A stretch of 56,159 bases of DNA. Source: Acidimicrobiia bacterium. Lineage in GTDB: Bacteria > Actinomycetota > Acidimicrobiia > Spongiisociales > SHLN01. The stretch lies in NCBI GenBank assembly GCA_013002865.1, contig JABDLU010000081.1, forward strand, positions 1-56,159. Reading direction: 5' to 3'. Positions 37,852 to 48,502 of this stretch are shown here, piece by piece. Made by a program: the position numbers and the translations under genes. Each line of letters opens with the position of its first letter. Within the stretch, counting starts at the first letter, position 1. The notes under the pieces are model-generated. The model saw only the letters and a program-made list of their open reading frames with translations, was not told the DNA's origin and ran no database searches.

Positions 37852-39942
37852 ATGGCGAAGCGTCCCTACCCCCTCGAGAAGGTCCGAAACATCGGGATCA
37901 TGGCGCATATCGACGCGGGCAAGACCACCACCACCGAGCGGATCCTCTACTACACCGGCCGGACCTACAAGATCGGCGAGGTGCATGAGGGCGCCGCCGT
38001 CATGGACTGGATGGAGCAGGAGCAGGAACGGGGCATCACCATCACCTCCGCGGCCACCACGGCGAAGTGGAAAGACAAGTGGATCAACATCATCGACACG
38101 CCCGGCCATGTCGATTTCACCGTCGAGGTTGAGCGGTCGTTGCGCGTGCTCGACGGCGCCGTTGCCGTGTTCGACGGGGTGGCCGGTGTCGAGCCTCAGT
38201 CGGAGACTGTATGGCGCCAGGCAGACAAATACCGCGTGCCCCGGATCTGCTTCGTCAACAAGATGGACCGCACCGGGGCTGATTTTTTTGCCGCCGTCGA
38301 GTCGATCAAGGAGCGATTGGATGCCAAACCGGTTGTGATCCAGCTCCCCATCGGGTCGGAAGCCGATTTTGCCGGAGTCATCGACCTCGTGCGCATGAAG
38401 GCGCTCGTTTGGAAGAACGAGGACCTCGGAGCCGAGTGGGACGAGCTGGAGATTCCGGCCGAGTACGAAGAGCAGGCGCGCCAGTACCACGCCGACCTCA
38501 TGGAAGCCGTAGCCGAGACCGACGACACCCTTCTCACCCGATACATCGAGGAGGGTTTCCTTTCGGAGGCCGACCTGATGGAAGGGCTCCGGTTGGGAAC
38601 GATCGGGCTCGAGTTCACGCCCGTCCTGTGCGGCAGCGCCTTCAAGAACAAGGGCGTCCAGCCGCTACTCGACGCCGTTGTCGACCTGCTGCCGCATCCC
38701 CAGGAGATCCCGCCCATTCAGGGATTCAAGCCTGGAGACGAAGACGAAATCCTCGAGCGCAAGCCGAGCGACGACGAGCCGTTCTCCGCCATTGCGTTCA
38801 AGATCATGAGCGACCCTTACGTCGGCAAGCTCACCTACTTCCGGGTCTACTCGGGCGCGATAGAGAAGGGCGACACGGTCGCCAACAGCACCAGCGGCAA
38901 GAAGGAGCGCTTCGGACGGCTGCTTCGCATGCACGCCGCCACCCAGGAGGACATCGACGCCGTGTTCACCGGTGACATCGTCGCCGCCATCGGCCTCAAG
39001 AACACCAAGACGGGCGACACCTTGTGCGACCCACAGAAGCCGGTCGTGCTCGAGTCGATGACGTTCCCCGAGCCGGTCATCTCGGTGGCCATCGAGCCGA
39101 AGACCAAGGGCGACCAGGAGAAGCTCGGTGAGGCGCTGCAGCGTCTCGCGGAGGAAGACCCGACCTTCGTGGTTCGCTCCGATGACGAAACCGGCCAGAC
39201 GATCATCTCCGGCATGGGTGAGCTGCACCTCGACGTGCTGGTCGACCGGATGGTACGCGAGTTCAACGTAGGCGCCAACGTCGGCCGCCCCCAGGTTGCC
39301 TACAGGGAGACCATCAAGAACGGGGTCGAGAAGATCGACGGCAAGTACGTCAAGCAATCGGGTGGCAAGGGCCAGTACGGCCACGCCGTGATCAACCTCG
39401 AGCCGGCCCTCCCCGGCGAAGGTTTTGAGTTCATCGACAAGATCACCGGCGGTCGTGTGCCGCGCGAGTACATCCCGGCGGTCGAAAAGGGCATTCGAGA
39501 TGCGCTGGAAGGTGGCGTGCTTGCCGGCTATCCGCTGGTCGACCTCCGGGCTACGCTCGTTGACGGCTCGTTCCATGCGGTCGACTCAAACGAAATGGCG
39601 TTCCGGATCGCCGGCTCCATGGCGCTCCAGGCCGCTGCCAAGCGGGCCGGCATCAAGCTGCTCGAGCCGGTGATGGAAGTCGAGGTGGTCACCCCTGAGG
39701 ACTACATGGGCGACGTCATCGGCGACCTGTCGGCGAGACGCGGCAAGATCGAGAGCATGGATCAGCGGGGCAACGCCCGGGTCGTAACGGCCCTGGTTCC
39801 GCTCTCGGAGATGTTCGGGTACGCCACCGACCTGCGGTCCCAGACTCAGGGCCGGGCCGCCTACAGCATGCAGTTTCATTCGTATCAGGAAGTTCCAAAC
39901 ACGATCGCTGAGGAAATCGTCAAGAAGACCCGCGGCGAATAG
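37852..39942 (+). CDS. fusA: Translation elongation factor G
   Basis: 696 residues. GTPase motifs are [15 protein letters not shown] (P-loop), [19 protein letters not shown] and NKMDRTG. The domain IV segment [21 protein letters not shown] and the C-terminal [25 protein letters not shown] are conserved. It drives translocation on the ribosome. It starts five bases after rpsG. Confidence 0.97.
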   Translation: MAKRPYPLEKVRNIGIMAHIDAGKTTTTERILYYTGRTYKIGEVHEGAAVMDWMEQEQERGITITSAATTAKWKDKWINIIDTPGHVDFTVEVERSLRVLDGAVAVFDGVAGVEPQSETVWRQADKYRVPRICFVNKMDRTGADFFAAVESIKERLDAKPVVIQLPIGSEADFAGVIDLVRMKALVWKNEDLGAEWDELEIPAEYEEQARQYHADLMEAVAETDDTLLTRYIEEGFLSEADLMEGLRLGTIGLEFTPVLCGSAFKNKGVQPLLDAVVDLLPHPQEIPPIQGFKPGDEDEILERKPSDDEPFSAIAFKIMSDPYVGKLTYFRVYSGAIEKGDTVANSTSGKKERFGRLLRMHAATQEDIDAVFTGDIVAAIGLKNTKTGDTLCDPQKPVVLESMTFPEPVISVAIEPKTKGDQEKLGEALQRLAEEDPTFVVRSDDETGQTIISGMGELHLDVLVDRMVREFNVGANVGRPQVAYRETIKNGVEKIDGKYVKQSGGKGQYGHAVINLEPALPGEGFEFIDKITGGRVPREYIPAVEKGIRDALEGGVLAGYPLVDLRATLVDGSFHAVDSNEMAFRIAGSMALQAAAKRAGIKLLEPVMEVEVVTPEDYMGDVIGDLSARRGKIESMDQRGNARVVTALVPLSEMFGYATDLRSQTQGRAAYSMQFHSYQEVPNTIAEEIVKKTRGE

Positions 39943-39961
39943 GTAGAGGGAGAGAAGGGCA

Positions 39962-41149
39962 ATGGCAAAGGAAAAGTTCGAGAGGACGAAACCCCACGTA
40001 AACGTCGGAACCATGGGGCACATCGACCATGGCAAGACGACGTTGACTGCCGCCATCACCAAGGTGCTGGCCGAGAAGGGCGGGGGAAGTGTCTTCACCG
40101 CCTTCGACGAGATCGACAAGGCCCCGGAAGAAAAAGAACGCGGCATCACCATTGCGATTGCCCACGTAGAGTACGAGACCGACAACCGTCACTACGCCCA
40201 CGTCGACATGCCCGGTCACGCCGACTACGTAAAAAACATGATCACCGGCGCCGCCCAGGTCGACGGTGCCATCCTTGTCGTCTCCGCCGCCGACGGGCCC
40301 ATGCCCCAGACTCGTGAGCACGTGCTGCTTGCCCGCCAGGTCGGGGTGCCTGCCATCGTCGTGTTCCTCAACAAGGTCGACATGGTGGACGACGAAGAGC
40401 TCCTCGACCTCGTCGAACTGGAGGTCCGTGAGCTCCTCAGCGAGTACGAGTTCCCCGGCGACGACATTCCCGTCATCCGCGGTTCGGCGCTCAAGGCTCT
40501 CGAAGGCGACGAGGAGGCCGCCGGCCAGATCATGGAGCTGATGGAAGCCGTCGACAGCTACATCGAGCAGCCGGTGCGTGATAAGGACAAGCCGTTCCAG
40601 ATGCCGATCGAGGACGTGTTCTCGATCACCGGGCGCGGCACCGTCGTCACCGGCCGGGTCGAGCAGGGCACCCTGGACATCAACACCGAGGTCGAGATCG
40701 TGGGCATCCGGCCCACCACCAAGACCACGGTTACCGGTGTTGAGATGTTCCGCAAGCTGCTCGACCGCGCCGAAGCCGGCGACAATGTCGGCTTGCTGCT
40801 GCGCGGTACCGGGAAGGACGATGTCGAGCGCGGGCAGGTCATCTGCCAGCCGGGCTCGATCACGCCCCACACCAGGTTCGAGGCCCAGGTCTACGTCCTC
40901 ACCAAGGACGAGGGCGGGCGCCACAATCCGTTCTTCAGCGGCTACCGGCCCCAGTTTTACTTCCGTACCACGGACGTGACGGGCAACGTGACGCTGCCGG
41001 AAGGCAACGAGATGGTCATGCCCGGCGACAACACCGAGATGACCGTCGAGCTCATCGCTCCCATCGCCATGGACGAGGGCCTGCGCTTCGCCATTCGCGA
41101 GGGTGGCCGCACCGTCGGTGCCGGTCGCGTCACCAAGATCCTCGAGTAG
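39962..41149 (+). CDS. tuf: Translation elongation factor Tu
   Basis: 395 residues. It delivers aminoacyl-tRNA to the ribosome. P-loop [21 protein letters not shown] and the C-terminal [15 protein letters not shown] are ordinary. Two positions stand out: the G3 motif reads DMPGHADY with Met83 where most bacterial EF-Tu has Cys, and the switch I end reads [12 protein letters not shown] in place of the common ITINTAHVEY. AGGGAGAGAAGGG lies upstream of the start. Confidence 0.97.
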   Translation: MAKEKFERTKPHVNVGTMGHIDHGKTTLTAAITKVLAEKGGGSVFTAFDEIDKAPEEKERGITIAIAHVEYETDNRHYAHVDMPGHADYVKNMITGAAQVDGAILVVSAADGPMPQTREHVLLARQVGVPAIVVFLNKVDMVDDEELLDLVELEVRELLSEYEFPGDDIPVIRGSALKALEGDEEAAGQIMELMEAVDSYIEQPVRDKDKPFQMPIEDVFSITGRGTVVTGRVEQGTLDINTEVEIVGIRPTTKTTVTGVEMFRKLLDRAEAGDNVGLLLRGTGKDDVERGQVICQPGSITPHTRFEAQVYVLTKDEGGRHNPFFSGYRPQFYFRTTDVTGNVTLPEGNEMVMPGDNTEMTVELIAPIAMDEGLRFAIREGGRTVGAGRVTKILE

Positions 41150-41171
41150 TTCACAAACAGATAGGCACATA

Positions 41172-41483
41172 GTGGCAACCGGTCAAAAGATTCGCATTCG
41201 CCTAAAGGCGTACGACCACGAAGTGGTCGACGAGTCGGCGCGCAAAATCGCCGAAACGGTGGTGCGCACCCAGGCGAAGATCAAAGGACCGGTGCCGCTG
41301 CCTACCCAGATTCACCGGTACTGCGTCATTCGCGGTCCGCACGTCGACAAGGACTCCCGGGAGCATTTCGAGATGAGGATCCACAAGCGTCTCATCGACA
41401 TCCTGGAGCCGACCGCCAAAACGGTCGACTCGCTGATGCGGCTCGACTTGCCCGCCGGGGTGGAAGTCGAGATCAAGCTATGA
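41172..41483 (+). CDS. rpsJ: Small-subunit ribosomal protein S10
   Basis: 103 residues from GTG 41172 ([30 protein letters not shown]). [36 protein letters not shown] is the conserved core; the C-terminus is [11 protein letters not shown]. It begins the S10 operon 22 bases after tuf with no obvious separate promoter. S10 also acts as NusE in antitermination. Confidence 0.96.
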   Translation: MATGQKIRIRLKAYDHEVVDESARKIAETVVRTQAKIKGPVPLPTQIHRYCVIRGPHVDKDSREHFEMRIHKRLIDILEPTAKTVDSLMRLDLPAGVEVEIKL

Positions 41484-42118
41484 ACGCGCTGATCGGCGAG
41501 AAGCTGGGCATGACCCAGCTGTTTGACGAGGAGTCCCGGACGATCCCGGTGACCGTCGTCAAGCTGGGCCCGTGCCGCGTGGTGCAGGTCAAGACCGCCG
41601 AAACCGATGGCTACGACGCCATTCAGATCTCCTACCGGGAGCTCGACGCCCGCAAGGTCAACAAGCCGATGGCCGGCCATTTCGCCAAGGCGAATGTGCC
41701 GCCGTCCCGTCACCTCATCGAGGTGCGGGTGCCGGATGCGTCCGAGTACCAGGTTGGTCAGGAGATCAATGTGGCCGACGTGCTCGAAGTCGGTCAAAAG
41801 GCCGACGTGGCCGGTCTCAGCAAGGGCAAAGGATTTGCCGGCGTCATGAAGCGCCACAACTTTGCCGGCCAGCAGGCCAGCCACGGTGTGCACCGGGTGC
41901 ATCGTGCCCCCGGGGCGATCGGCGCATGCGCCACCCCGGCCCGGGTGTTCAAAGGGATGCCCATGGCCGGCCGGATGGGAAATGAGAAGACGACGGTCAT
42001 GAACCTCGACATCGTCAAAGTCGATGCCGAGCGCGGCCTCGCCATGCTGCGGGGCTCCGTTCCGGGCAATAAGGGGTCTGTGGTGGTCGTGCGCAAGGCG
42101 GTGAAGGCCGGTGGCTGA
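41480..42118 (+). CDS. rplC: Large-subunit ribosomal protein L3
   Basis: 212 residues; ATG 41480 overlaps the rpsJ stop. Begins [18 protein letters not shown]. The long loop that reaches the peptidyl-transferase centre is visible as [54 protein letters not shown]. The Gln of GQQASHG is the usual methylation site in some bacteria. Confidence 0.96.
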   Translation: MNALIGEKLGMTQLFDEESRTIPVTVVKLGPCRVVQVKTAETDGYDAIQISYRELDARKVNKPMAGHFAKANVPPSRHLIEVRVPDASEYQVGQEINVADVLEVGQKADVAGLSKGKGFAGVMKRHNFAGQQASHGVHRVHRAPGAIGACATPARVFKGMPMAGRMGNEKTTVMNLDIVKVDAERGLAMLRGSVPGNKGSVVVVRKAVKAGG

Positions 42119-42920
42119 CAAGCTGACCGCTCCGCTGTACGCCGCCGACGGCACCGCCAAAGGTGACGTGTCGCTCGACGCTGCGATCTTCGGGATCGAG
42201 CCGAACGTGTCGGTCATGCATCAGGTGGTGACCGCACAGCTGGCAGCCGCCCGCGCCGGAACCCACAGCACCAAGACCCGCGCCGAAGTGCGAGGCGGGG
42301 GCCGCAAGCCGTGGCGTCAGAAGGGTCTCGGACGTGCCCGGCACGGATCGATCCGCAGCCCGTCCTGGACCGGTGGTGGCGTTGCCCACGGGCCCAAGCC
42401 GCGCGACTACTCGCAGCGGACCCCCAAGAAGATGAAGCAGCTGGCGCTCCGGTCGGCTCTCTCGGCGCGCGCCGCCGATGGCCAGATCCGGGTCGTCGAG
42501 GCGTTCGACTGGGATGGGCCCAAGACCAGGAAGGCCGCCGATCTTCTCAAGGCGATGGAGTCGGGGTCAAAGGTCCTGGTCGTTGTCGATCGGACCGACA
42601 CCGTGGCCAATCGGTCTCTGCGCAACCTCGAGAACGTCATCGTCAACGGCCAGGTCAACCCGTACGACGTGCTGTGGGCCGACACCGTGGTCTTCACGAG
42701 CGCCACCCTCGACGCCGTCACCGGCGCCAGTGACTACTCGGTCGGAGACGAGGATTTTGTCAAGGAGGATGCCGGTCGCCAGTCGCCGGTCGCCGGCAAA
42801 GAAGTCCCCAGTTCCCCGACCCCAGACCCCAGCGAAGATTCTGAGCCGACTGCTGACAGCCGACAGCCGACAGCTGACTCCGACGAGGCAGCGTCAGCTG
42901 CCGAGGAGGAGTCCACGTGA
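42111..42920 (+). CDS. rplD: Large-subunit ribosomal protein L4 with a repeat-encoded C-terminal tail
   Basis: 269 residues from GTG 42111; ordinary L4 is about 205-215. The tunnel loop is present ([43 protein letters not shown]), and the globular part ends near [16 protein letters not shown], about residue 207. The remaining residues include [20 protein letters not shown], then [12 protein letters not shown], and are Pro/Ser/Asp-rich and disordered. Bases 42775-42879 that encode this part divide exactly into 15 heptanucleotide units like those in the spacers. The reading frame continues into rplW by overlap. Confidence 0.93.
   Translation: MADKLTAPLYAADGTAKGDVSLDAAIFGIEPNVSVMHQVVTAQLAAARAGTHSTKTRAEVRGGGRKPWRQKGLGRARHGSIRSPSWTGGGVAHGPKPRDYSQRTPKKMKQLALRSALSARAADGQIRVVEAFDWDGPKTRKAADLLKAMESGSKVLVVVDRTDTVANRSLRNLENVIVNGQVNPYDVLWADTVVFTSATLDAVTGASDYSVGDEDFVKEDAGRQSPVAGKEVPSSPTPDPSEDSEPTADSRQPTADSDEAASAAEEEST
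42775..42879. repeat. Fifteen heptanucleotide units inside the rplD coding sequence
   Basis: In one register: GTCGCCA, GTCGCCG twice, GCAAAGA, AGTCCCC, AGTTCCC, CGACCCC, AGACCCC, AGCGAAG, ATTCTGA, GCCGACT, GCTGACA, GCCGACA twice, GCTGACT. The first and last groups are identical in type to intergenic blocks. Since 105 bases is 15 sevens and also 35 codons, the frame is kept. Confidence 0.85.
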
Positions 42921-43204
42921 AGAACCCTCGCGACATCATCATCGAGCCGGTCGTGTCGGAGAAGGCCTACGACGGCATCGACATGCTCAACGCTTACACC
43001 TTCCTCGTTGACAAGCGTGCCAACAAGACCGAGATCCGCCATGCCATCGAAGAGATCTTCGAGGTCAAAGTTCGGCGGGTCAACACGATCAACCGCAAGG
43101 GCAAGAACCGCCGCTACGGATACAAGGTCGGCAGGCGCCCCGACACCAAGCGCGCCGTCGTCACGCTGGCCGACGGCGATTCGATCGACATTTTCGAGGT
43201 ATAG
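42917..43204 (+). CDS. rplW: Large-subunit ribosomal protein L23
   Basis: 95 residues from GTG 42917, overlapping the rplD stop. Begins [20 protein letters not shown] and contains [30 protein letters not shown]23 sits at the tunnel exit, where trigger factor and SRP dock. Confidence 0.96.
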   Translation: MKNPRDIIIEPVVSEKAYDGIDMLNAYTFLVDKRANKTEIRHAIEEIFEVKVRRVNTINRKGKNRRYGYKVGRRPDTKRAVVTLADGDSIDIFEV

Positions 43205-43211
43205 GACCGTC

Positions 43212-44045
43212 ATGCCCACCAAGCGATACAAGCCAACATCACCGGGCCGCCGGTTCCAGACGGTATCCGACTTCGCCCAGATCACCACGTCCAAGCCCGA
43301 GAAGAGCTTGCTCGAGCCCAAGAAGCGCTCCAGCGGCCGCAACGTGCACGGGCGAATCACGTCGCGCCATCGGGGCGGCGGACACAAGCAGCGGTACCGG
43401 GTGGTTGACTTTCGTCGCAACAAGGACGGCATCCCCGCCACGGTGGCGAGCATCGAGTACGACCCAAACCGCAACGCCCGAATTGCTCTGCTCAACTACC
43501 ACGACGGTGAAAAGCGCTACATCCTTGCCCCCGTCGGCATCTCGGTGGGCACGGTGCTCGAGTCTGGTTCCGGCGTCGACATCCTGCCCGGCAATGCACT
43601 GCCCCTCCGGAATATTCCGGCCGGTACCACCGTGCACGCCATCGAATTGCGTCCCGGCGGCGGGGCCAAGCTGGCCCGCTCGGCCGGGACGGCCGTTCAG
43701 CTCGTCGCCAAGGAAGGCGACTTCGCCCTCCTGCGCCTCCCGTCCGGTGAGATGCGGAACGTGCCCCTCGATGCCAAGGCAACCGTCGGGCAGGTCGGCA
43801 ACCCCGAGGCCGAGCTGGTCAAGATCGGCAAAGCGGGCCGTAACCGGTGGAAGGGCAAGCGTCCGCAGTCGCGTGGCGTCGTCATGAACCCGGTCGACCA
43901 TCCGCTCGGTGGCGGCGAAGGCAAGAGCTCGGGTGGACGCCACCCGGTGAGCCCGTGGGGCAAGCCCGAGGGCCGCACCCGCAAGAAGAACAAAGAAAGC
44001 GACAAGTACATCGTGCGCCGTCGCTCCAAGAAGCGACGCAAGTAG
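43212..44045 (+). CDS. rplB: Large-subunit ribosomal protein L2
   Basis: 277 residues from ATG 43212 ([21 protein letters not shown]). Conserved parts are [20 protein letters not shown] and [28 protein letters not shown], whose His lies near the peptidyl-transferase centre. The basic C-terminus is [12 protein letters not shown]. Normal length. Confidence 0.97.
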   Translation: MPTKRYKPTSPGRRFQTVSDFAQITTSKPEKSLLEPKKRSSGRNVHGRITSRHRGGGHKQRYRVVDFRRNKDGIPATVASIEYDPNRNARIALLNYHDGEKRYILAPVGISVGTVLESGSGVDILPGNALPLRNIPAGTTVHAIELRPGGGAKLARSAGTAVQLVAKEGDFALLRLPSGEMRNVPLDAKATVGQVGNPEAELVKIGKAGRNRWKGKRPQSRGVVMNPVDHPLGGGEGKSSGGRHPVSPWGKPEGRTRKKNKESDKYIVRRRSKKRRK

Positions 44046-44054
44046 AGGACTGAC

Positions 44055-44333
44055 ATGGCGAGAAGCCTGAAAAAGGGCCCATTCGTTGACGACCACCTCA
44101 TCAAGAAGGTTGAGGAGATGAACTCGCGCAACGAGAAGCGGGTCATCCGAACCTGGAGCCGCCGCTCGACGATCTTCCCCGAAATGGTCGGACACACCAT
44201 TGCCGTCCACGACGGGCGCAAGCACGTGCCCGTGTATATCACCGAGTCCATGGTCGGCCACAAGCTCGGCGAGTTTGCGGCCACCCGCACCTTCCGGGGT
44301 CACGCCGCCGACAGCAAAGCGAGGCGTGGATGA
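44055..44333 (+). CDS. rpsS: Small-subunit ribosomal protein S19
   Basis: 92 residues. [23 protein letters not shown] and the core [42 protein letters not shown] are standard. S19 binds S13 in the 30S head. Confidence 0.97.
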   Translation: MARSLKKGPFVDDHLIKKVEEMNSRNEKRVIRTWSRRSTIFPEMVGHTIAVHDGRKHVPVYITESMVGHKLGEFAATRTFRGHAADSKARRG

Positions 44334-44680
44334 TCGTTAAGGCTCAGGCCCGCCACGTGCGCCAGTCGCCCTATAAGGTGCGCCGGGTGCTTGACCTCAT
44401 CCGGGGACTCCCGGTTGAGGAGGCGCGTACCACGCTGCGGTTCACCAACCGCCGTGCGGCCGAGGCCGTCTCCAAAGTGCTCGATTCGGCCATCGCCAAC
44501 GCCGAGCACAACAACGCCCTCGACGTCGACATGCTGTACGTCGCCGAGGCATATGCCGGGGAGGGCCCAACCCTCAAGCGGTTCCGGGCGCGCGCCCGGG
44601 GTCGCGCCGGACGCATTGATAAACGCACCAGCCACATCGTGGTCGGTGTCGCCGAGCAGGAAGAGGAGGGATCGGCCTAA
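44330..44680 (+). CDS. rplV: Large-subunit ribosomal protein L22
   Basis: 116 residues; ATG 44330 overlaps the rpsS stop. It has [25 protein letters not shown] and the tunnel hairpin [25 protein letters not shown]. It ends in a short acidic stretch EQEEEGSA. Confidence 0.96.
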   Translation: MIVKAQARHVRQSPYKVRRVLDLIRGLPVEEARTTLRFTNRRAAEAVSKVLDSAIANAEHNNALDVDMLYVAEAYAGEGPTLKRFRARARGRAGRIDKRTSHIVVGVAEQEEEGSA

Positions 44681-45801
44681 TGGGCCAGAAAGTCCACCCG
44701 TACGGGTTCCGGCTCGGTATTACCACCGACTGGAAGTCCCGCTGGCACGCTGACAAGGGCTACGCCGATCTCGTCAATGAAGATTCTGAGATCCGCGACT
44801 ACCTCAACGGCGAGCTGCTGCGCGGCGCCGTGTCACGCATTGAGATCGAACGCATCGGTGAGCAGATTCAGGTCGACGTCCACACCGCCCGACCGGGTGT
44901 GGTCATTGGCCGTCGTGGCGTGGAGGCCGACCGGCTGCGGGCCGGCCTCGACAAGATCACCGGCCGGCCCGTCAAGCTGAACGTCATCGAGGTCAAGGAT
45001 CCCGAGACCGACGCCAAGCTGCTTGCCCGGGGCATCGCCGATCAGCTGCAAGGTCGCGTGGCGTTCCGGCGGGCGATGAAACGAGCGGTCCAAACCGCCA
45101 TGAAGGCCGGGGCGCTCGGCGTCCGGGTCGAGGCGAAGGGTCGCCTTGGTGGGGCCGACATGGGCCGGCGCGAGTGGTACCGGGAGGGGCGCGTTCCCCT
45201 TCACACCCTGCGGGCCGATGTGGACTACGGCGAGGCAACCGCCCGGACCACGGTTGGGGCGATCGGCATCAAATGCTGGGTCTACAAGGGGGACGTCGTA
45301 CCGTCGCTGTCCAGCACCCGCGAGAAGATCGCTGCCGAGGCTGCGTTGGCGGCGGGTGGTCCGAGCCACATGGCGCCCGTCAAAGCCCGCGCCGAGGAAG
45401 CGGCCGGAGAAGACCGCTCCAAGAAGCTCATTGAAGCCGGTGGCGGAAAGCGGCTCATTGAAGCCGGCGGTGGCCGCCGCAAGGGCGAAGGCCGCCCCGA
45501 GGCCAAGCCGACCCGCGATGACCTCGACGACGATTCTCTGGATGATGCCGAGCCGATCGTTGCCGCCGACGATGTCGAAGAAGTCGCCAGTCCCCAGACC
45601 CCCGACCCCAGCACAGAGCTTTCGGCCCCGTCCGAGCCGACTACCGACGGCGAGGCCTCTGAGCCGGCGACCGGCGACGGGGGACCGGCGACCGATGAGA
45701 GCAAGGGAACAGCTGTCGAGGCTTCTGAGCCGGCGACCGGCGGCGGGGGACAGGCGACCGGCGACGACGAAGGTGCGAAGGCACCTGAGGAAGGCGCCTA
45801 A
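44680..45801 (+). CDS. rpsC: Small-subunit ribosomal protein S3 with a long repetitive C-terminal tail
   Basis: 373 residues; S3 is usually 210-280. Residues 1-210 are ordinary: [22 protein letters not shown], the KH domain [23 protein letters not shown], and the C-terminal domain to [12 protein letters not shown]. The extra 160 residues include two LIEAGGG units from a 27-bp duplication, an acidic linker [23 protein letters not shown], then [13 protein letters not shown]. They end with a 22-residue tandem repeat starting EASEPATG. The DNA here contains the intergenic heptads. S3 lies at the mRNA entry, so the tail would be on the solvent side. Confidence 0.93.
   Translation: MGQKVHPYGFRLGITTDWKSRWHADKGYADLVNEDSEIRDYLNGELLRGAVSRIEIERIGEQIQVDVHTARPGVVIGRRGVEADRLRAGLDKITGRPVKLNVIEVKDPETDAKLLARGIADQLQGRVAFRRAMKRAVQTAMKAGALGVRVEAKGRLGGADMGRREWYREGRVPLHTLRADVDYGEATARTTVGAIGIKCWVYKGDVVPSLSSTREKIAAEAALAAGGPSHMAPVKARAEEAAGEDRSKKLIEAGGGKRLIEAGGGRRKGEGRPEAKPTRDDLDDDSLDDAEPIVAADDVEEVASPQTPDPSTELSAPSEPTTDGEASEPATGDGGPATDESKGTAVEASEPATGGGGQATGDDEGAKAPEEGA
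45427..45480 (+). repeat. 27-bp tandem duplication inside rpsC
   Basis: CTCATTGAAGCCGG begins both copies (45427 and 45454). Each copy is 27 bases and encodes LIEAGGG plus two basic residues. Confidence 0.85.
45582..45609. repeat. Heptanucleotide units inside rpsC, first block
   Basis: AGTCGCC, AGTCCCC, AGACCCC, CGACCCC. The same units, in a slightly different order, lie in the rplD tail at 42803-42830. Confidence 0.8.
45652..45783. repeat. 66-bp tandem duplication built from heptanucleotide units inside rpsC
   Basis: Two copies offset by exactly 66 bases (45652 and 45718) begin GAGGC(C/T)TCTGAGCCGGCGAC. Copy one includes CCGGCGA twice, CGGGGGA, CCGGCGA, CCGATGA (45664-45698). Copy two includes CCGGCGA, CCGGCGG, CGGGGGA, CAGGCGA, CCGGCGA (45730-45764). 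Each encodes 22 residues. Confidence 0.85.
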
Positions 45802-46214
45802 TGCTGATGCCCAAGCGGACGAAGTTCCGCAAGCAACACCGGGGCCGGATGAAAGGCACGACCAAGGGTGGAAACCATGTGACCTTTGGTGACTACGGGC
45901 TGCAAGCCCAGAGCGCCGGTTGGATCACCGCCCGCCAAATCGAGGCCGCCCGTATCGCGATGACCCGCCATATCAAGCGAGGCGGGAAGGTCTGGATCAA
46001 CATCTTCCCGGACAAGCCCGTTACGGAGAAGCCCGCCGAGACCCGCATGGGCTCGGGCAAGGGCAACCCCGAGTACTGGGTTGCGGTGGTTAAGCCGGGC
46101 CGGGTCATGTTCGAGCTCTCAGGAGTCGATGAGGCCCTCGCCCGGGAAGCGATGCGGCTCGCGGGGCACAAGCTCCCCGTGAAAACCAAGTTCGTCAGCC
46201 GGGAGGACATATGA
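45801..46214 (+). CDS. rplP: Large-subunit ribosomal protein L16
   Basis: 137 residues; TAATG joins it to rps[20 protein letters not shown] and [38 protein letters not shown] are conserved. L16 lies by the A-site tRNA elbow. Confidence 0.97.
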   Translation: MLMPKRTKFRKQHRGRMKGTTKGGNHVTFGDYGLQAQSAGWITARQIEAARIAMTRHIKRGGKVWINIFPDKPVTEKPAETRMGSGKGNPEYWVAVVKPGRVMFELSGVDEALAREAMRLAGHKLPVKTKFVSREDI

Positions 46215-46432
46215 AAGCCGCCGAACTGCGCGAGCTGTCCTTCGAGGAGCTCGGTGAGAAGCTCGCCGAGGCCAAAGAGGAGGCCTTCAACCTGCGCTTT
46301 CAGTTCGCAACCAATCAGCTCGACAACACCGCCCGGCTGGCGGAAGTCCGCCGGGAGGTTGCCCGTATCGCCACCGTCATGCGCGAGATGGAAATCGAGG
46401 CCTACTACCAGCAGGAGCAGAGCAATGGCTGA
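46211..46432 (+). CDS. rpmC: Large-subunit ribosomal protein L29
   Basis: 73 residues; ATG 46211 overlaps the rplP stop. The two-helix hairpin reads [52 protein letters not shown]. It has a slightly long C-terminus. Confidence 0.95.
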   Translation: MKAAELRELSFEELGEKLAEAKEEAFNLRFQFATNQLDNTARLAEVRREVARIATVMREMEIEAYYQQEQSNG

Positions 46433-46682
46433 GCGCCCCAGTCGCAAGACCCGGGTTGGAGTCGTGGTGTCGGACACGCGCGACAAGACCGTGACCGTTG
46501 AGATCACCAACTCTGTTCTCCACCCGAAGTACACGAAGACCGTTTTCCGCCAGACCAGGCTGCACGCCCACGATGAAACCAACGACGCAAACGTCGGAGA
46601 CACCGTGCGTGTGGAAGAGACCCGGCCGCTCTCCAAGACCAAGCGATGGAGAGTCGCCGAGGTCGTCGAGCGGGCTCAGTAA
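46425..46682 (+). CDS. rpsQ: Small-subunit ribosomal protein S17
   Basis: 85 residues from ATG 46425, overlapping rpmC by 8 bases. Core: [45 protein letters not shown], then [27 protein letters not shown]. Confidence 0.96.
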   Translation: MAERPSRKTRVGVVVSDTRDKTVTVEITNSVLHPKYTKTVFRQTRLHAHDETNDANVGDTVRVEETRPLSKTKRWRVAEVVERAQ

Positions 46683-46694
46683 GGAACCGACCAG

Positions 46695-47063
46695 ATGATT
46701 CAGCAGGAAAGCCGCCTCAAAGTAGCGGACAACAGCGGGGCCCGAGAGGTTCTCTGCATCCGCGTGCTCGGCGGTTCGAGCAGGCGCTATGCCGGCATCG
46801 GCGATGAGATCGTGTGCACGGTCAAGGACGCCATTCCCGGAGGCGGTGTCAAACGCGGCGAGGTGGTGCGGGCCGTCGTTGTACGCACCAAAAAGGAGCG
46901 CCGCCGCTCCGATGGCACCTATATCCGCTTCGACGAGAACGCCTGCGTGATCATCAACGAGCAGAAGCAGCCGCGCGGGACCCGCATCTTCGGCCCGGTG
47001 GCTCGCGAGCTGCGCGACAAGCAATTCATGCGGATCGTTTCTCTCGCTCCGGAGGTGCTGTGA
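46695..47063 (+). CDS. rplN: Large-subunit ribosomal protein L14
   Basis: 122 residues. [28 protein letters not shown] and [46 protein letters not shown] are conserved. It begins 12 bases after rpsQ. Confidence 0.97.
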   Translation: MIQQESRLKVADNSGAREVLCIRVLGGSSRRYAGIGDEIVCTVKDAIPGGGVKRGEVVRAVVVRTKKERRRSDGTYIRFDENACVIINEQKQPRGTRIFGPVARELRDKQFMRIVSLAPEVL

Positions 47064-47368
47064 TGAAGCTCAAATCAGGTGACACCGTTCGGGTCATGAC
47101 GGGCAAGGATGCCGGCAAAGAGGCCAAGATCGCCAAAGTGCTCCCCAAGAAGAACAAGATCATCGTGGAAGGCGTGGCCACGGCGCGTCGCCACGAGCGG
47201 CCGCGCGGTCAGACCATGCAGGGTGGGATCATCGATAAGGACATGCCGATCGATGCATCCAATGTGCAGATCGTGTGCTCGACGGACGGGCCGACCCGCA
47301 TTGGTACCCGGGTCAACGACGACGGCACCAAGCAACGCGTCTGCGTGAAATGTGGTGAGAAGCTATGA
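47063..47368 (+). CDS. rplX: Large-subunit ribosomal protein L24
   Basis: 101 residues from ATG 47063, overlapping the rplN stop by one base. KOW motif [37 protein letters not shown], ending [14 protein letters not shown]. An early assembly protein near the tunnel exit. Confidence 0.96.
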   Translation: MKLKSGDTVRVMTGKDAGKEAKIAKVLPKKNKIIVEGVATARRHERPRGQTMQGGIIDKDMPIDASNVQIVCSTDGPTRIGTRVNDDGTKQRVCVKCGEKL

Positions 47369-47922
47369 CACCCCGTCTCAAGGAGCAGTACTACGCCGAG
47401 CTCCAGGCCAAGCTCAAAGAAGAGCTTGATCTGGAGAACATCATGCAAGTGCCGCGTCTCTCCAAGATCTCGATCAACATGGGTCTCGGCGACGCCCTCG
47501 GTGACCCCAAGATCATCGACGGCGCCGTCAAGGACCTGTCGGTCATCACCGGCCAAACCCCGAAGGTGAACCGGGCCCGCAAGTCGATCGCCAACTTCAA
47601 GCTCCGGGAAGGCAATCCGGTTGGCGTGTCGGTGACGCTGCGAGGCGACCGTATGTGGGAGTTCCTCGACCGCCTCATCGCACTGGCGATACCCCGGATC
47701 CGCGACTTCCGCGGACTCAATCCGAACGCTTTTGACGGGCGGGGCAACTACTCGTTCGGGGTGACCGAGCAGCTCATTTTTCCAGAGATCGACTACGACG
47801 AGGTCGGCAAGATCGAGGGGATGGACATCACCATCGTCACGACGGCGACCGACGATGAGGGCGGCCGGGCGCTACTGCGTGCCTTCGGGTTCCCATTCCG
47901 CCGACAGGAGGCGAACGCCTAA
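47365..47922 (+). CDS. rplE: Large-subunit ribosomal protein L5
   Basis: 185 residues; ATG 47365 overlaps the rplX stop. The core [55 protein letters not shown] and the 5S rRNA contact [27 protein letters not shown] are standard. Confidence 0.97.
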   Translation: MTPRLKEQYYAELQAKLKEELDLENIMQVPRLSKISINMGLGDALGDPKIIDGAVKDLSVITGQTPKVNRARKSIANFKLREGNPVGVSVTLRGDRMWEFLDRLIALAIPRIRDFRGLNPNAFDGRGNYSFGVTEQLIFPEIDYDEVGKIEGMDITIVTTATDDEGGRALLRAFGFPFRRQEANA

Positions 47923-48107
47923 TGGCCAAGAAATCAATGATTGCAAAAGCGAACCGCACCCCGAAGTTCAAGGTGCGCGGCTACAACCGCTGCCGCCGAT
48001 GCGGACGGGCCCGGGCATACCTTCGCAAGTTCGGGATGTGCCGTATCTGCGTGCGCGAACTGGCGCACAAGGGCGAGCTTCCCGGCGTGAGAAAGGCATC
48101 CTGGTAA
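47922..48107 (+). CDS. rpsZ: Small-subunit ribosomal protein S14, zinc-binding type Z
   Basis: 61 residues with two CxxC pairs ([34 protein letters not shown]) that hold zinc. It is the short zinc form of S14, in its usual position between L5 and S8, with TAATG junctions on both sides. Confidence 0.96.
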   Translation: MAKKSMIAKANRTPKFKVRGYNRCRRCGRARAYLRKFGMCRICVRELAHKGELPGVRKASW

Positions 48108-48502
48108 TGGCTACCGATCCCATCGCCGACATGCTGACGCGGATCCGCAACGCCAACCTGGCCCTGCAGGAGAAGGTGACGATGCCGTCGTCCAAGGTCA
48201 AAGAAGAGATCGCCAAGCTGCTCGCCGCCGAGGGCTATGTGGGCGGCTTCGAGGTGAAGCCCGCCGACCCCGGCAAGGAGCTGACCGTATCGCTCCGGTA
48301 TACCGAGGATCGCCAGCGGGTTCTGACCGGGTTGAAGCGGATCTCCAAGCCGGGACGCCGCACCTACCGCAGTGCGTCCGACCTGCCCCGCGTGCAGGGT
48401 GGCCTCGGGGTGACCATCGTGTCGACCTCCCAGGGGCTGCTGGTCGATCGTGAGTGCCGCCGCCGCAAGCTCGGCGGCGAGATCATCTGTGAGGTGTGGT
48501 AA
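48107..48502 (+). CDS. rpsH: Small-subunit ribosomal protein S8
   Basis: 131 residues from ATG 48107. [39 protein letters not shown] and the C-terminal [33 protein letters not shown] are conserved. S8 represses the spc operon in E. coli; its target hairpin near L5 was not examined in detail here. Confidence 0.97.
   Translation: MATDPIADMLTRIRNANLALQEKVTMPSSKVKEEIAKLLAAEGYVGGFEVKPADPGKELTVSLRYTEDRQRVLTGLKRISKPGRRTYRSASDLPRVQGGLGVTIVSTSQGLLVDRECRRRKLGGEIICEVW

Noticed and set aside
42775..42879. Frameshift or pseudogene in rplD
   Set aside because: The frame is intact through the tail and overlaps rplW in the normal way, so the tail is more likely translated than a defect.
44680..45801. A second gene fused to rpsC
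   Set aside because: The extra part is low-complexity and repetitive, with no folded domain visible.
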